Shown here: in pieces, positions 6,743 to 15,381 of the stretch | Position numbering within the stretch: the stretch's first letter is position 1 | Layout of the letters: each line of letters starts with the position of its first letter | NCBI RefSeq assembly: GCF_900549175.1 | Contig: NZ_URNN01000016.1 | Span: 1 to 32,592, forward strand | Length of the DNA: 32,592 nt | Origin: an uncultured Prevotella sp. | GTDB lineage: Bacteria > Bacteroidota > Bacteroidia > Bacteroidales > Bacteroidaceae | Direction of reading: 5' to 3' | Made by a program: the position numbers and the translations under genes | The notes under the pieces: model-generated | What the model was told of the DNA's origin: nothing | The model's database searches: none | What the model saw: only the letters and a program-made list of their open reading frames with translations

Positions 6743-8107
6743 ATGAATATTTCATTTGAAAACCCCGACAAAATCAACGGTCTTATGACCCTGACTTTCG
6801 AGAAGGATGACTATCAGCCTGAAGTAGACAAGCAGCTGAAAAACTACCGCAAGAAGGCCAATGTGCCCGGTTTCCGCCCCGGCCAGGCCCCAATGGGAAT
6901 GATCAAGCGCCAGTTCGGTACATCGGTAAAGATGGATGTGGTGAACAAGATGCTTGGTGAGAAGCTTTACGAATATGTACGCGAGAACAAAATACAGATG
7001 CTTGGCGAACCCCTGCCGAGCGACAAGCAGAAAATGATCGACCCTGAAAAGGACGAGACAATGGAGTTTGTCTTCGACATCGCCGTGGCTCCCGAATTCA
7101 AGGCCGAGGCTACTGCTGACGATACCGTTGACTACTACAACATCGAGGTTGATGATGCCCTGATAGACAAGCAGGTTGACATGTTCTGCTCACGCAGCGG
7201 CCACCATGAGAAGGTGGAGGCATACGACCCCGCACAGAACGACATTCTGAAAGGCGACCTGCGCGAGCTTGATGCCGACGGCAACGTGAAGGAAGGCGGC
7301 GTGACCGTTGAAGGCGCAGTCATGATGCCCGAATATATAAAGGTGGACGAGCAGAAGAACCTGTTCAACGAAGCAAAACTTGGCGACATCATCACATTCA
7401 ACCCTCGCAAGGCTTACCCTGACAACGACTCCGAGGTGGCTTCACTCCTGAAGATAGACAAGGAGAAGGTGGCTGAGACAACAGCCGACTTCACATTCCA
7501 GATTACCGAGGTGTCACGTTACGTTAAGGCTGAGGTGAATCAGGAGCTGTTCGACCAGGTGTTCGGCAAGGACAACGTAAAGGACGAGGCCGACTTCCGC
7601 CAGAAGATTGCCGAAGGCATCAAGGCACAGCTCGCCATAGAAACCGACTATAAGTTCCTGCTTGACATGCGTGCTTATCTGGAGAACAAGGTTGGTGACC
7701 TGCAGTTCCCCGACGCCCTGCTCAAGCGCATCATGCTCAACAACAACAAGGACAAGGACGAGAAGTTCGTTGATGACAACTACGAGGCCAGCATCAAGGA
7801 GCTCAAGTGGCACCTCATCAAGGAGCAGCTCGTTGAGGCCAACGGCATCAAGGTGAACGACAAGGACATCAAGACCGTTGCAATAGATTCTGCCCGCGCA
7901 CAGTTCGCACAGTACGGCATGACAAACGTGCCCGACGAGTACCTCGAGAAATATGCCGATGACATGATGAAGGAGCGCAAGAACATCGACTCTCTCGTAG
8001 ACCGCGCCATCGACGTAAAGCTCATCGAGGCTCTCAAGAGCGTGGTCAAGCTCAACGAGAAAACGATGTCACTCGATGACTTCAACAAGATGATGCAGGA
8101 AAAATAA
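6743..8107 (+). CDS. tig: Trigger factor
   Basis: Trigger factor is the ribosome-associated chaperone that meets nascent chains at the exit tunnel. The 454-residue length fits the family. The N-terminal ribosome-binding domain has the signature loop GFRPGQAP (residues ~43-50). A central FKBP-like region (~155-250) and a helical C-terminal substrate-binding arm (~260-454) follow. The central domain is divergent, as usual in Bacteroidota, so peptidyl-prolyl isomerase activity cannot be assumed. It lies upstream of clpP and clpX, the common tig-clpP-clpX arrangement, with its own promoter and a terminator hairpin before clpP. Confidence 0.95.
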   Translation: MNISFENPDKINGLMTLTFEKDDYQPEVDKQLKNYRKKANVPGFRPGQAPMGMIKRQFGTSVKMDVVNKMLGEKLYEYVRENKIQMLGEPLPSDKQKMIDPEKDETMEFVFDIAVAPEFKAEATADDTVDYYNIEVDDALIDKQVDMFCSRSGHHEKVEAYDPAQNDILKGDLRELDADGNVKEGGVTVEGAVMMPEYIKVDEQKNLFNEAKLGDIITFNPRKAYPDNDSEVASLLKIDKEKVAETTADFTFQITEVSRYVKAEVNQELFDQVFGKDNVKDEADFRQKIAEGIKAQLAIETDYKFLLDMRAYLENKVGDLQFPDALLKRIMLNNNKDKDEKFVDDNYEASIKELKWHLIKEQLVEANGIKVNDKDIKTVAIDSARAQFAQYGMTNVPDEYLEKYADDMMKERKNIDSLVDRAIDVKLIEALKSVVKLNEKTMSLDDFNKMMQEK

Positions 8108-8140
8108 TTGTTTTTTCTAAAAAATAATCTCACAATTAAG

Positions 8141-8210
8141 GAGGTTATCGACTTTTTTTATTAATTTTGTTCCAACGAACAGAATAAAAAGGTCGATAAC
8201 CTCTTTTTCT
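8141..8210 (+). terminator. tig terminator hairpin that encloses the clpP -7 element
   Basis: GAGGTTATCGAC (8141-8152) pairs perfectly with GTCGATAACCTC (8192-8203). The stem continues through a T-run and A-run, and a small GTTC/GAAC hairpin caps the loop. TTTTTCTTT follows. The -7 element of clpP (8162-8169) lies in the loop side, so RNA started there would lack the left arm and escape termination. Confidence 0.7.
8162..8169 (+). promoter_or_regulatory. -7 element for clpP inside the tig terminator
   Basis: TAATTTTG fits TAnnTTTG. Transcription would begin near 8176, after the left terminator arm, giving a leader of ~65 nt to the clpP start at 8241. Confidence 0.5.
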
Positions 8211-8240
8211 TTCGGCTTGAATAAAGAAAGGAAACAAAAA

Positions 8241-8909
8241 ATGATGAACGATTTCAGAAAATATGCAACTAAGCATTTAGGCATCAACGGCCTTGTGTTT
8301 GACGAAGTGGTGAGCTCACAAGCCCAGTACCTCAATCCCTATATCCTTGAGGAACGCCAGCTCAACGTGACCCAGATGGACGTGTTCTCACGCCTGATGA
8401 TGGACCGCATCATCTTTCTCGGAACGCAGATTGACGACTATACGGCCAACACCCTGCAGGCACAGCTGCTCTATCTCGACTCGGTAGACTCGGGTAAGGA
8501 CATCTCGATATACATCAACTCGCCCGGCGGAAGCGTGACGGCCGGACTGGGCATATACGACACCATGCAGTTCATATCGAGCGACGTGGCAACCATCTGC
8601 ACAGGCATGGCGGCATCAATGGCAGCCGTACTGCTCGTGGCCGGTGCCGAGGGCAAGCGTTCGGCGCTTACACACAGCCGCGTGATGATACACCAACCGC
8701 TGGGTGGCGTGCAGGGCCAGGCTTCAGACATAGAGATAGAGGCCAAAGAGATAATGAAGTTCAAGAAAGAACTCTATACCATCATATCAAATCACTCACA
8801 TACCCCCTATGACAAGGTGTGGAACGACTCCGACCGCAACTACTGGATGACGGCAGACGAGGCCAAAGAGTATGGAATGATTGACAATGTGTTGACCAGG
8901 AAAAAGTAA
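8241..8909 (+). CDS. clpP: ATP-dependent Clp protease proteolytic subunit ClpP
   Basis: ClpP is the tetradecameric serine protease chamber that works with ClpX. The ATG at 8241 follows a purine-rich AAGAAAGGAAA and gives 222 residues. The core is highly conserved: MMDRIIFLGTQIDD, YINSPGGSV, the nucleophile in GMAASMAAVL (Ser126) and the His in SRVMIHQP (His151), spaced 25 residues as in E. coli (S97/H122). The position aligning with E. coli Asp171, 49 residues after the His, is Asn200 in DSDRNYW (codon AAC, 8838-8840). The usual Bacteroidota sequence as I recall it is DSDRDYW. Activity may be reduced or depend on ClpX binding. clpX follows after 12 bases. Confidence 0.95.
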   Translation: MMNDFRKYATKHLGINGLVFDEVVSSQAQYLNPYILEERQLNVTQMDVFSRLMMDRIIFLGTQIDDYTANTLQAQLLYLDSVDSGKDISIYINSPGGSVTAGLGIYDTMQFISSDVATICTGMAASMAAVLLVAGAEGKRSALTHSRVMIHQPLGGVQGQASDIEIEAKEIMKFKKELYTIISNHSHTPYDKVWNDSDRNYWMTADEAKEYGMIDNVLTRKK

Positions 8910-8921
8910 GAAGTGGTGGCG

Positions 8922-10157
8922 ATGAAGAAAGTGTGCAGCTTCTGCGGCCGTGGAGAGAAAGAGGTGAACGTGCTCATCACTGGTCTCAACGGATTTATCT
9001 GTGAGGATTGTACCGCACAGGCTTACCAGATAATACAGTCTGCCGGTTTGGCAGAACAGACAGGGAAGAAGACGGCCGGCAACGAAAAGTTCAAGGTGAA
9101 GAAAGTGCCCAAGCCGAAAGAGATAAAGACCTACCTCGACGAATATATCATCGGGCAGGACGAGGCAAAGCGGTTTCTCTCGGTGGCAGTATACAACCAT
9201 TACAAGCGCCTGCAGCAACCTGCCGATGACAACGGCGTGGAGATAGAGAAGAGCAATATAATAATGGTGGGAAGCACCGGCACGGGAAAGACCCTGCTGG
9301 CACGCACCATAGCCAAACTGCTTGATGTGCCGTTCACCATTGTCGACGCGACGGTGTTTACCGAAGCCGGATATGTGGGTGAGGATGTGGAGAGCATACT
9401 GTCACGCCTGCTTCAGGTGGCCGACTATAACGTTGAAGCTGCCGAACGTGGTATAGTCTTCATTGACGAGATTGACAAGATAGCCCGCAAGAGCGACAAT
9501 CCGTCAATCACGCGCGACGTCAGCGGCGAAGGCGTGCAGCAGGGACTGCTCAAACTGCTTGAAGGCACAATCGTCAATGTGCCGCCAAAAGGCGGACGCA
9601 AGCATCCCGACCAGGACTACATACACGTGGACACAAGGAACATACTGTTCATCTGCGGCGGTGCTTTCGACGGCATCGAACGCAAGATAGCCCAGCGCAT
9701 GAACACCCACGTGGTGGGTTACAATTCGGTGCAGAGCGTGCGCAAGATAGACAAGGGAGACCTCATGCAGTACATCCTGCCGCAAGACCTGAAGTCGTTC
9801 GGACTGATACCCGAAATCATCGGCCGTCTGCCGGTGCTCACATTTCTCAGGCCACTTGACCGCGAGGCTTTGGCCAAGATTTTGTCGGAGCCCAAGAACT
9901 CCATCATCAAGCAGTATGTCAAACTGTTTGAGATGGACGGCGTAAAGCTCACATTCAGTGACGAGGCGCTGAATCTTGTGGTCGACAAGGCTGTTGAGTA
10001 TAAATTGGGAGCGCGCGGACTGCGTTCGATCGTTGAGAGCATAATGACCGACGCCATGTTTGAGGTGCCGTCGAAAAAGGTCAAGTCATTTGAGGTCACC
10101 CTCGACTATGCCCGTAGACAGCTCGACAAATCCTATCTTCACAAGTTGGAGTCATAA
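8922..10157 (+). CDS. clpX: ATP-dependent Clp protease ATP-binding subunit ClpX
   Basis: ClpX is the hexameric AAA+ unfoldase that feeds substrates to ClpP. The ATG at 8922 gives 411 residues starting MKKVCSFCGR, which places the N-terminal zinc-binding domain correctly (CSFC and CEDC). Walker A is GSTGTGKT, the pore loop GYVGED, Walker B IVFIDEIDKI, and the RKH-type loop GGRKHP. The sensor region GLIPEIIGRLP and the C-terminal GARGLRS are also present. The ClpP-docking IGF loop appears as VGY (in VVGYNSVQ). GTG codons at 8913 and 8916 are less likely starts. It forms an operon with clpP, and recQ follows 26 bases later. Confidence 0.95.
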   Translation: MKKVCSFCGRGEKEVNVLITGLNGFICEDCTAQAYQIIQSAGLAEQTGKKTAGNEKFKVKKVPKPKEIKTYLDEYIIGQDEAKRFLSVAVYNHYKRLQQPADDNGVEIEKSNIIMVGSTGTGKTLLARTIAKLLDVPFTIVDATVFTEAGYVGEDVESILSRLLQVADYNVEAAERGIVFIDEIDKIARKSDNPSITRDVSGEGVQQGLLKLLEGTIVNVPPKGGRKHPDQDYIHVDTRNILFICGGAFDGIERKIAQRMNTHVVGYNSVQSVRKIDKGDLMQYILPQDLKSFGLIPEIIGRLPVLTFLRPLDREALAKILSEPKNSIIKQYVKLFEMDGVKLTFSDEALNLVVDKAVEYKLGARGLRSIVESIMTDAMFEVPSKKVKSFEVTLDYARRQLDKSYLHKLES

Positions 10158-10183
10158 ACAATAAATATCTATAATCACGAAAT

Positions 10184-12367
10184 ATGGCAGATAAAGTGAA
10201 TCTCACGGAGTCTCTGAAGAGATATTTTGGCTTTGACAAGTTCAAAGGTGATCAGGAAGCCATAATAAGGAATGTCCTTGCCGGCAAAGACACGTTCGTA
10301 CTCATGCCTACCGGCGGTGGCAAGTCGCTCTGTTATCAGTTGCCGTCATTGCTGATGGAAGGCACGGCGATAGTCATCTCACCGTTGATTGCCCTGATGA
10401 AGAATCAGGTGGATGCCATCAGCAACCTGTGCGAGACAGAAGGCGTAGCTCATTATCTGAACTCGTCGCTCAACAAGGCAGCCATCGATCAGGTGAAAAA
10501 CGATATCCGGGCCGGGCACACCAAGCTGCTTTATGTGGCTCCGGAGTCACTGACGAAAGAGGACAACGTGGAATTTCTCAAGACCGTGAAGATTTCTTTC
10601 TATGCCATTGACGAGGCTCACTGCATATCGGAGTGGGGGCACGACTTCCGTCCGGAATACCGGCGCATACGTCCTATCATCAATGAAATAGGCATTGCAC
10701 CTGTCATTGCCCTTACTGCAACGGCCACTGACAAGGTACGCACGGACATCAAGAAGAACCTCGGCATGCCCGATGCCATGGAGTTCAAGAGTTCGTTCAA
10801 CCGTCCCAACCTTTATTACGAGGTGCGTCCGAAGACTAAGGATGTGGACAAGGACATCATAAAGTTTATCAAACTGCACCCCGGAAAGAGCGGCATAATC
10901 TATTGCCTCTCACGCAAGAAGGTGGAGGAACTGGCCGCGATATTACGTGCCAACGAGATAAAGGCGGCGGCATATCATGCCGGACTCGATTCGTCCACAC
11001 GTTCACAGACACAGGATTACTTCCTGATGGAAAAGATTGACGTGATTGTGGCAACAATAGCTTTCGGCATGGGCATCGACAAGCCCGACGTGCGTTTCGT
11101 GATACATTATGACATACCAAAAAGTCTTGAAGGATACTATCAGGAGACCGGACGTGCCGGACGTGACGGCGGCGAAGGGCTTTGCATCACATTCTATTCC
11201 CACAAGGATTTGCAGAAACTCGACAAGTTCATGGAAGGGAAGCCCGTGGCCGAGCAGGACATAGGACGGCAACTGCTTCAGGAGACAGCGGCATACGCCG
11301 AGACATCGGTGTGCCGCAGGAAGATGCTGCTGCACTATTTCGGCGAGGTGTACGATGCCGACAACTGCGGCAACTGCGACAACTGCCAGCACCCCAAGGA
11401 GAAAATCAAGGCAGAGAACCTGTTGCAGATAGCCCTTAAAGCCATTGTTGCCATCAAGGAGAACTTCCGGTCAGACTATGTGATAGATTTCATAACCGGA
11501 CGCGAGACGGATGAGATTTTGGCTCATAAGCATAATACCCTTGAAGAGTTCGGGTCTGGTGAAGATGAAGACGAGAAGATATGGAATCCGCTTATCCGGC
11601 AAGCACTTATCGCCGGTTACATAAAGAAGGATGTCGAGAACTACGGTTTACTGAAAATAACACCCGATGGTAAGAAATTTATGAAAAAAGTAGAACCGTT
11701 TATGATTGTAATGGATAAAGATTTTAACGAAGACGATGATATGATGATGGAGCATGAAGTGGGTACAAGTGCGCTTGACCCCATGCTCAACTCGATGCTG
11801 AGAGATTTGCGCAAAAAAGTCTCGAAGAAGATGGAACGTCCGCCATACGTGATTTTTCAGGACGTGTCACTTGAACAGATGGCAACCGACTATCCCGTGA
11901 CGCTCGACGAACTGAAAAACATACAGGGCGTGGGCGAAGGCAAGATAAAGCAGCCTTATGCCAAACAGTTTGTCGATTTGATAAAACGTTATTGCGACGA
12001 GAACGACATCGTGCGTCAGGCCGACTTGCGTGTGCGTACAGTTGCCAAGAAGTCGGTGCTTAAGGTGAGCATCATCCAGAGCATCGACCGCCAGATAGCT
12101 CTGGACGACATCGCCAACGCAAAGGGGATAGAGTTTGAGGAACTGCTCGACGAGGTGGAAGCCATCGTTTATTCCGGTACCAAACTCAACATTGACTATT
12201 TCCTGGAAGACGTGATGGACGAAGACCATGTTGACGACATCTATGATTATTTCCAGAACTCGGAGACCGACGACCTGGAGACTGCCATAGACGAATTGGG
12301 CGAGGACTATTCGGAAGACGAGATACGCCTTGTACGCATCAAATTCATATCGGAGATGGCCAACTGA
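10184..12367 (+). CDS. recQ: ATP-dependent DNA helicase RecQ
   Basis: RecQ is a 3'-5' DNA helicase acting in recombination and replication restart. The 727-residue product has motif 0 (FGFDKFKGDQ), Walker A PTGGGKS (~43-49), the DEAH box in IDEAHCISEWGHDFRPEY (~143), motif VI QETGRAGRDG (~320), and a four-Cys zinc site (CRRK...CGNCDNC, ~376-402). An RQC winged-helix region and an HRDC-like segment (~553-603, LDELKNIQGVGEGKI) follow. An acidic C-terminal extension of over 100 residues beyond the HRDC makes it longer than the ~610-residue E. coli enzyme; related Bacteroidota RecQ proteins are similarly long. It is probably co-transcribed with clpPX and ends at the strong terminator at 12440. 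Confidence 0.95.
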   Translation: MADKVNLTESLKRYFGFDKFKGDQEAIIRNVLAGKDTFVLMPTGGGKSLCYQLPSLLMEGTAIVISPLIALMKNQVDAISNLCETEGVAHYLNSSLNKAAIDQVKNDIRAGHTKLLYVAPESLTKEDNVEFLKTVKISFYAIDEAHCISEWGHDFRPEYRRIRPIINEIGIAPVIALTATATDKVRTDIKKNLGMPDAMEFKSSFNRPNLYYEVRPKTKDVDKDIIKFIKLHPGKSGIIYCLSRKKVEELAAILRANEIKAAAYHAGLDSSTRSQTQDYFLMEKIDVIVATIAFGMGIDKPDVRFVIHYDIPKSLEGYYQETGRAGRDGGEGLCITFYSHKDLQKLDKFMEGKPVAEQDIGRQLLQETAAYAETSVCRRKMLLHYFGEVYDADNCGNCDNCQHPKEKIKAENLLQIALKAIVAIKENFRSDYVIDFITGRETDEILAHKHNTLEEFGSGEDEDEKIWNPLIRQALIAGYIKKDVENYGLLKITPDGKKFMKKVEPFMIVMDKDFNEDDDMMMEHEVGTSALDPMLNSMLRDLRKKVSKKMERPPYVIFQDVSLEQMATDYPVTLDELKNIQGVGEGKIKQPYAKQFVDLIKRYCDENDIVRQADLRVRTVAKKSVLKVSIIQSIDRQIALDDIANAKGIEFEELLDEVEAIVYSGTKLNIDYFLEDVMDEDHVDDIYDYFQNSETDDLETAIDELGEDYSEDEIRLVRIKFISEMAN

Positions 12368-12439
12368 TATGACATACGTCCAACAGTGACATATCGGGGG
12401 AATCCGGCAGACGGCCGGCTTGTTCCTTATATATAAGAT

Positions 12440-12478
12440 AAGGAGTTGTATCAAAACGCTGATACAACTCCTTTTTTA
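12440..12478 (+). terminator. Intrinsic terminator after recQ
   Basis: AGGAGTTGTATC (12441-12452) pairs perfectly with GATACAACTCCT (12461-12472) across an 8-base loop, followed by a run of six T. It marks the end of the housekeeping block. The rest of the 312-base gap (12479-12576) holds no recognised gene. Confidence 0.9.
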
Positions 12479-12576
12479 TGTGCCGGATATTAATGGTCTT
12501 CCGGAATGATATCAGACAGATTGACCGTACCGTTTATATCACAAAGTTTGCGAAGCCCATGTTACAAGGGCTTTAT

Positions 12577-12642
12577 GATACAAAAAGAGAAGTTTATGTA
12601 ACATATAGAATCTTCGGAACGGCCGATAATTCCTAACTTTGC
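12577..12642 (+). promoter_or_regulatory. Xylan operon promoter 1 with tandem operator half-sites
   Basis: Half-sites GATACAAAAAGAGAA (12577-12591) and GTAACATATAGAATC (12598-12612) are 21 bases apart. The second starts 36 bases before the -7 element TAACTTTGC (12634-12642). No -33 TTTG is present, as expected for an activator-dependent promoter. The same layout occurs at 16491-16556 and 19196-19260. The second half-site also overlaps one arm of an inverted repeat, ATGTTAC (12559-12565) / GTAACAT (12598-12604). The likely ligand is an AraC-type hybrid two-component regulator; this is an inference. Confidence 0.65.
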
Positions 12643-12679
12643 AAGCAGAATGTTTTTTTTCAGTCTAAAAGAAAACTTA

Positions 12680-14164
12680 ATGAATAATATGACAAACAAC
12701 AAAATCACGCTTCGTGAAAAGGTTGGATACTCGCTTGGTGACGTGGCAGCCAATCTGGTATTCCAGATGATGATGATATTCCAGCTGAAGTTCTACACAG
12801 ATATCTTCGGGCTGGATGGTGCCATAGCCGGCAGTGTGCTGCTCATCGCCCGCATCGTGGACGCCTTTGTCGATCCGGCGGTGGGTATAATAACCGACCG
12901 TACCAATACCCGTTGGGGCAAATACCGTCCGTGGGTGCTGTGGACAGCCATACCGTTCTGTGTGTTCTATGTACTGGCTTTCTGGAATCCCGGTATCGAG
13001 GACAAGGGACTTGTCGCCGTTTATGCCACGGTGAGCTATGTGCTGCTGATGACGATGTATTCGTTCAACAACACTCCTTATTCGTCTCTTGGCGGAGTGA
13101 TGACGGGCGACATCCGCGAGCGCACCAGCATCACGAGCATACGTTTTATAGGCAGCACCATCGCACAGTTTGTCGTTCAGGGTTTGACGCTGCCGCTCGT
13201 GGCCAAGTTCGGCGGCGGCGACGACCGCCACGGATGGCTCTGCACCATAAGTCTTTTTGCGGCCGTGTGTCTTGTATGTTTCATAGTGACATTCCTGTCG
13301 GCCCGCGAGCGCATCGCTCCCCCACCCCAGCAGAAGATGAACGTGCGTGAGGATATGCGTGAGCTTGTTGCCAGCGTGCCATGGCGTTCGATGTTCGTGC
13401 TCACGTTGTTTGTCTTCATCACACTTGCCATGTGGGGCTCTGCCATGAGCTTCTACTTCCAGTCGTACGTCGACCAGCATGCCCTTTACAATTTCCTCAA
13501 CGATGTAGGCCTTGTGGCCGCCGCGGGTGAAGACTCCGGTATGGGGCATACGCTGCTCGGGGCATTCAACCTTGTGGCGCACAGTGAGGCCGACGCCTAT
13601 GCCATAGGCTTCTCGCTCTTCAACATGGTGGGAGCTATAGTGCAGTTTCTTGGAGTGATAACCCTCTCCACGTTCCTTGCCAACAGATATGGCAAGAAGC
13701 AGACATTCATAGTCTGCCTCACCCTTACGGCCGTGTTCACCGCAATGTTCTATCTGCCGCAGCCCGGCGATGTGCACCTGATGTTCGGACTTTGCGTACT
13801 GAAGTCATTGGCCTATGCTCCCACGGTACCCCTGCTTTGGGCGATGATAGGCGACGTGGCCGACCATATAGAATATGTAAACCATCGCCGCGCCACCGGT
13901 CTGTGCTTCTCCGGCGTGGTGTTTGCCCTGAAGGCCGGACTCGGCCTCGGCGGTGCATTTGCCGGACTGATACTCTCCGTGTTCGGATTCCAGTCGGGCG
14001 GAACCGAGCTACAGAGCGACAGTGCGATAGACGGCATACAGATAGCGGCAAGCATCGTTCCCGCCATACTTTTCGGTGTAGGTGTTGTGGCGCTGTTCTA
14101 TTATCCCATAACGAAACAGTTTAACGAGAAGATGCAGGCTGAGCTTGCCGAGCGGCGGAAATGA
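12680..14164 (+). CDS. xynD: GPH-family sugar:cation symporter (xynD-like)
   Basis: This inner-membrane transporter belongs to the glycoside-pentoside-hexuronide:cation symporter family, as does MelB. The 494-residue protein shows about twelve hydrophobic segments and the family motif TNTRWGKYRPW after the second or third helix. It likely brings xylose or short xylo-oligosaccharides from the periplasm to the cytoplasm. The start at 12680 is preferred; an in-frame ATG at 12650 lies at or before the predicted transcription start. It is the first gene of a unit with the GH10 and GH43 genes and corresponds by order and type to xynD of Prevotella bryantii. The exact substrate is not determined by sequence. 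Confidence 0.85.
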   Translation: MNNMTNNKITLREKVGYSLGDVAANLVFQMMMIFQLKFYTDIFGLDGAIAGSVLLIARIVDAFVDPAVGIITDRTNTRWGKYRPWVLWTAIPFCVFYVLAFWNPGIEDKGLVAVYATVSYVLLMTMYSFNNTPYSSLGGVMTGDIRERTSITSIRFIGSTIAQFVVQGLTLPLVAKFGGGDDRHGWLCTISLFAAVCLVCFIVTFLSARERIAPPPQQKMNVREDMRELVASVPWRSMFVLTLFVFITLAMWGSAMSFYFQSYVDQHALYNFLNDVGLVAAAGEDSGMGHTLLGAFNLVAHSEADAYAIGFSLFNMVGAIVQFLGVITLSTFLANRYGKKQTFIVCLTLTAVFTAMFYLPQPGDVHLMFGLCVLKSLAYAPTVPLLWAMIGDVADHIEYVNHRRATGLCFSGVVFALKAGLGLGGAFAGLILSVFGFQSGGTELQSDSAIDGIQIAASIVPAILFGVGVVALFYYPITKQFNEKMQAELAERRK

Positions 14165-14219
14165 CGGTCTAACGACGATTGACATACCAGCAGAATCTTA
14201 TAATATTCAATTATAGAAC

Positions 14220-15332
14220 ATGAAGAGATTTATGATTGCGGCGGTTGCCGCGCTATTACAGACAGCCTCTTTGCAGGCTCAGGGACTGAAAGACGTGATG
14301 GGCGGCGACGTGCTCATCGGAGTAGCCGTAAACACGAGACAGGCATCCGGCGACATGCCTGAGGCCAACGCCGTGGTAAGCAAGCATTTCAACAGTGTGG
14401 TGGCTGAAAACTGCATGAAGTCGGAGGTGGTACAGCCGGAGGAGGGAAAATTCCGTTTCGGCAGCGGTGACAGCCTTGTCACGTTTGCGCGCAACCACAA
14501 CCTTACGTTGGTAGGCCACTGTCTTGTATGGCACTCGCAGGCTCCGCACTGGTTCTTCACCGACAAGAAAGGGCAGCCCGTTAGCCGCGAGGTGCTCATC
14601 AAGCGCATGCAGAACCACATACGGAAGGTGGTGAAGCACTATAAGGGCAAGGTTCACGGTTGGGATGTGGTTAATGAGGCCATAGAGGATGACGGTACAT
14701 TCCGCAAATCGCCCTTCTATAATATAATAGGTGAAGACTTTATCGAGATTGCCTTCCGCACCGCCCACGAGGCCGACCCCAATGTGGAGCTTTACTACAA
14801 CGACTATTCGATGGGGAGTCCGGCAAAACGCGAGGCGGTGTGCCGTCTTGTGCGCAACCTGAAGGCAAAGGGCCTGCGTATCGACGCCGTGGGCATGCAG
14901 AGCCACAACGGGCTAGACTATCCCAACCTTGCCGACTATGAGGCAAGTATCGACGCTTTTGCCTCCTGCGGAGTGAAGGTGATGGTAACGGAGCTTGACC
15001 TCAATGTGCTCCCCGCACCCGAGGGATTCGGCGGAGCCGCCGTAGAACAGAATTATGAATACCGCAAGTTGCTCAACCCATACACAGAGGGGTTGCCCGA
15101 CAGTGTATACCGCAAGTTTGAGCAGCGTTATCTCGACCTGTTCGACATATACAGCCGCCACCGCCACCAGATTAGCCGCATAACATTCTGGGGCATCAGC
15201 GACCTGGAGTCGTGGCTCAACGGCTGGCCCGTGCCCGGACGCACTAACTATCCGTTGTTCTTCGACCGTAAATATCATGAGAAGCCTGTTATAAAGAAGG
15301 TGATGGATCTGTGGAAGAAAGGCGGCAAATGA
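14220..15332 (+). CDS. xynA: Periplasmic GH10 endo-1,4-beta-xylanase (xynA-like)
   Basis: The enzyme cleaves internal beta-1,4 bonds of xylan and xylo-oligosaccharides by a retaining mechanism. The 370-residue product is a signal peptide (to SLQAQ, ~21) followed directly by a single GH10 (beta/alpha)8 domain. Landmarks are GHCLVWHSQ, the acid/base Glu153 in WDVVNEA, NDYSMGS, and the nucleophile Glu258 in VTELDLNV, with WGISDLESW near the end. There is no lipobox and no binding module, so it should be periplasmic and act on imported oligosaccharides. It lies 55 bases after the symporter gene and 49 before the GH43 gene. Length and neighbours match XynA of P. bryantii. Confidence 0.93.
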   Translation: MKRFMIAAVAALLQTASLQAQGLKDVMGGDVLIGVAVNTRQASGDMPEANAVVSKHFNSVVAENCMKSEVVQPEEGKFRFGSGDSLVTFARNHNLTLVGHCLVWHSQAPHWFFTDKKGQPVSREVLIKRMQNHIRKVVKHYKGKVHGWDVVNEAIEDDGTFRKSPFYNIIGEDFIEIAFRTAHEADPNVELYYNDYSMGSPAKREAVCRLVRNLKAKGLRIDAVGMQSHNGLDYPNLADYEASIDAFASCGVKVMVTELDLNVLPAPEGFGGAAVEQNYEYRKLLNPYTEGLPDSVYRKFEQRYLDLFDIYSRHRHQISRITFWGISDLESWLNGWPVPGRTNYPLFFDRKYHEKPVIKKVMDLWKKGGK

Positions 15333-15381
15333 CGTGAATGACAACATCAACAACATACAAGAACCAAAAACAAATATAACG

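Noticed and set aside
12650..12679. Earlier ATG for the symporter gene
   Set aside because: It is only eight bases after the -7 element, at or before the expected transcription start, and adds residues not seen in GPH transporters.
12677..13777. Long minus-strand open frame opposite the symporter gene
   Set aside because: It is a shadow of the plus-strand gene: the translation is rich in His, Arg and Cys, has no family features, and the plus strand encodes a clear GPH transporter.
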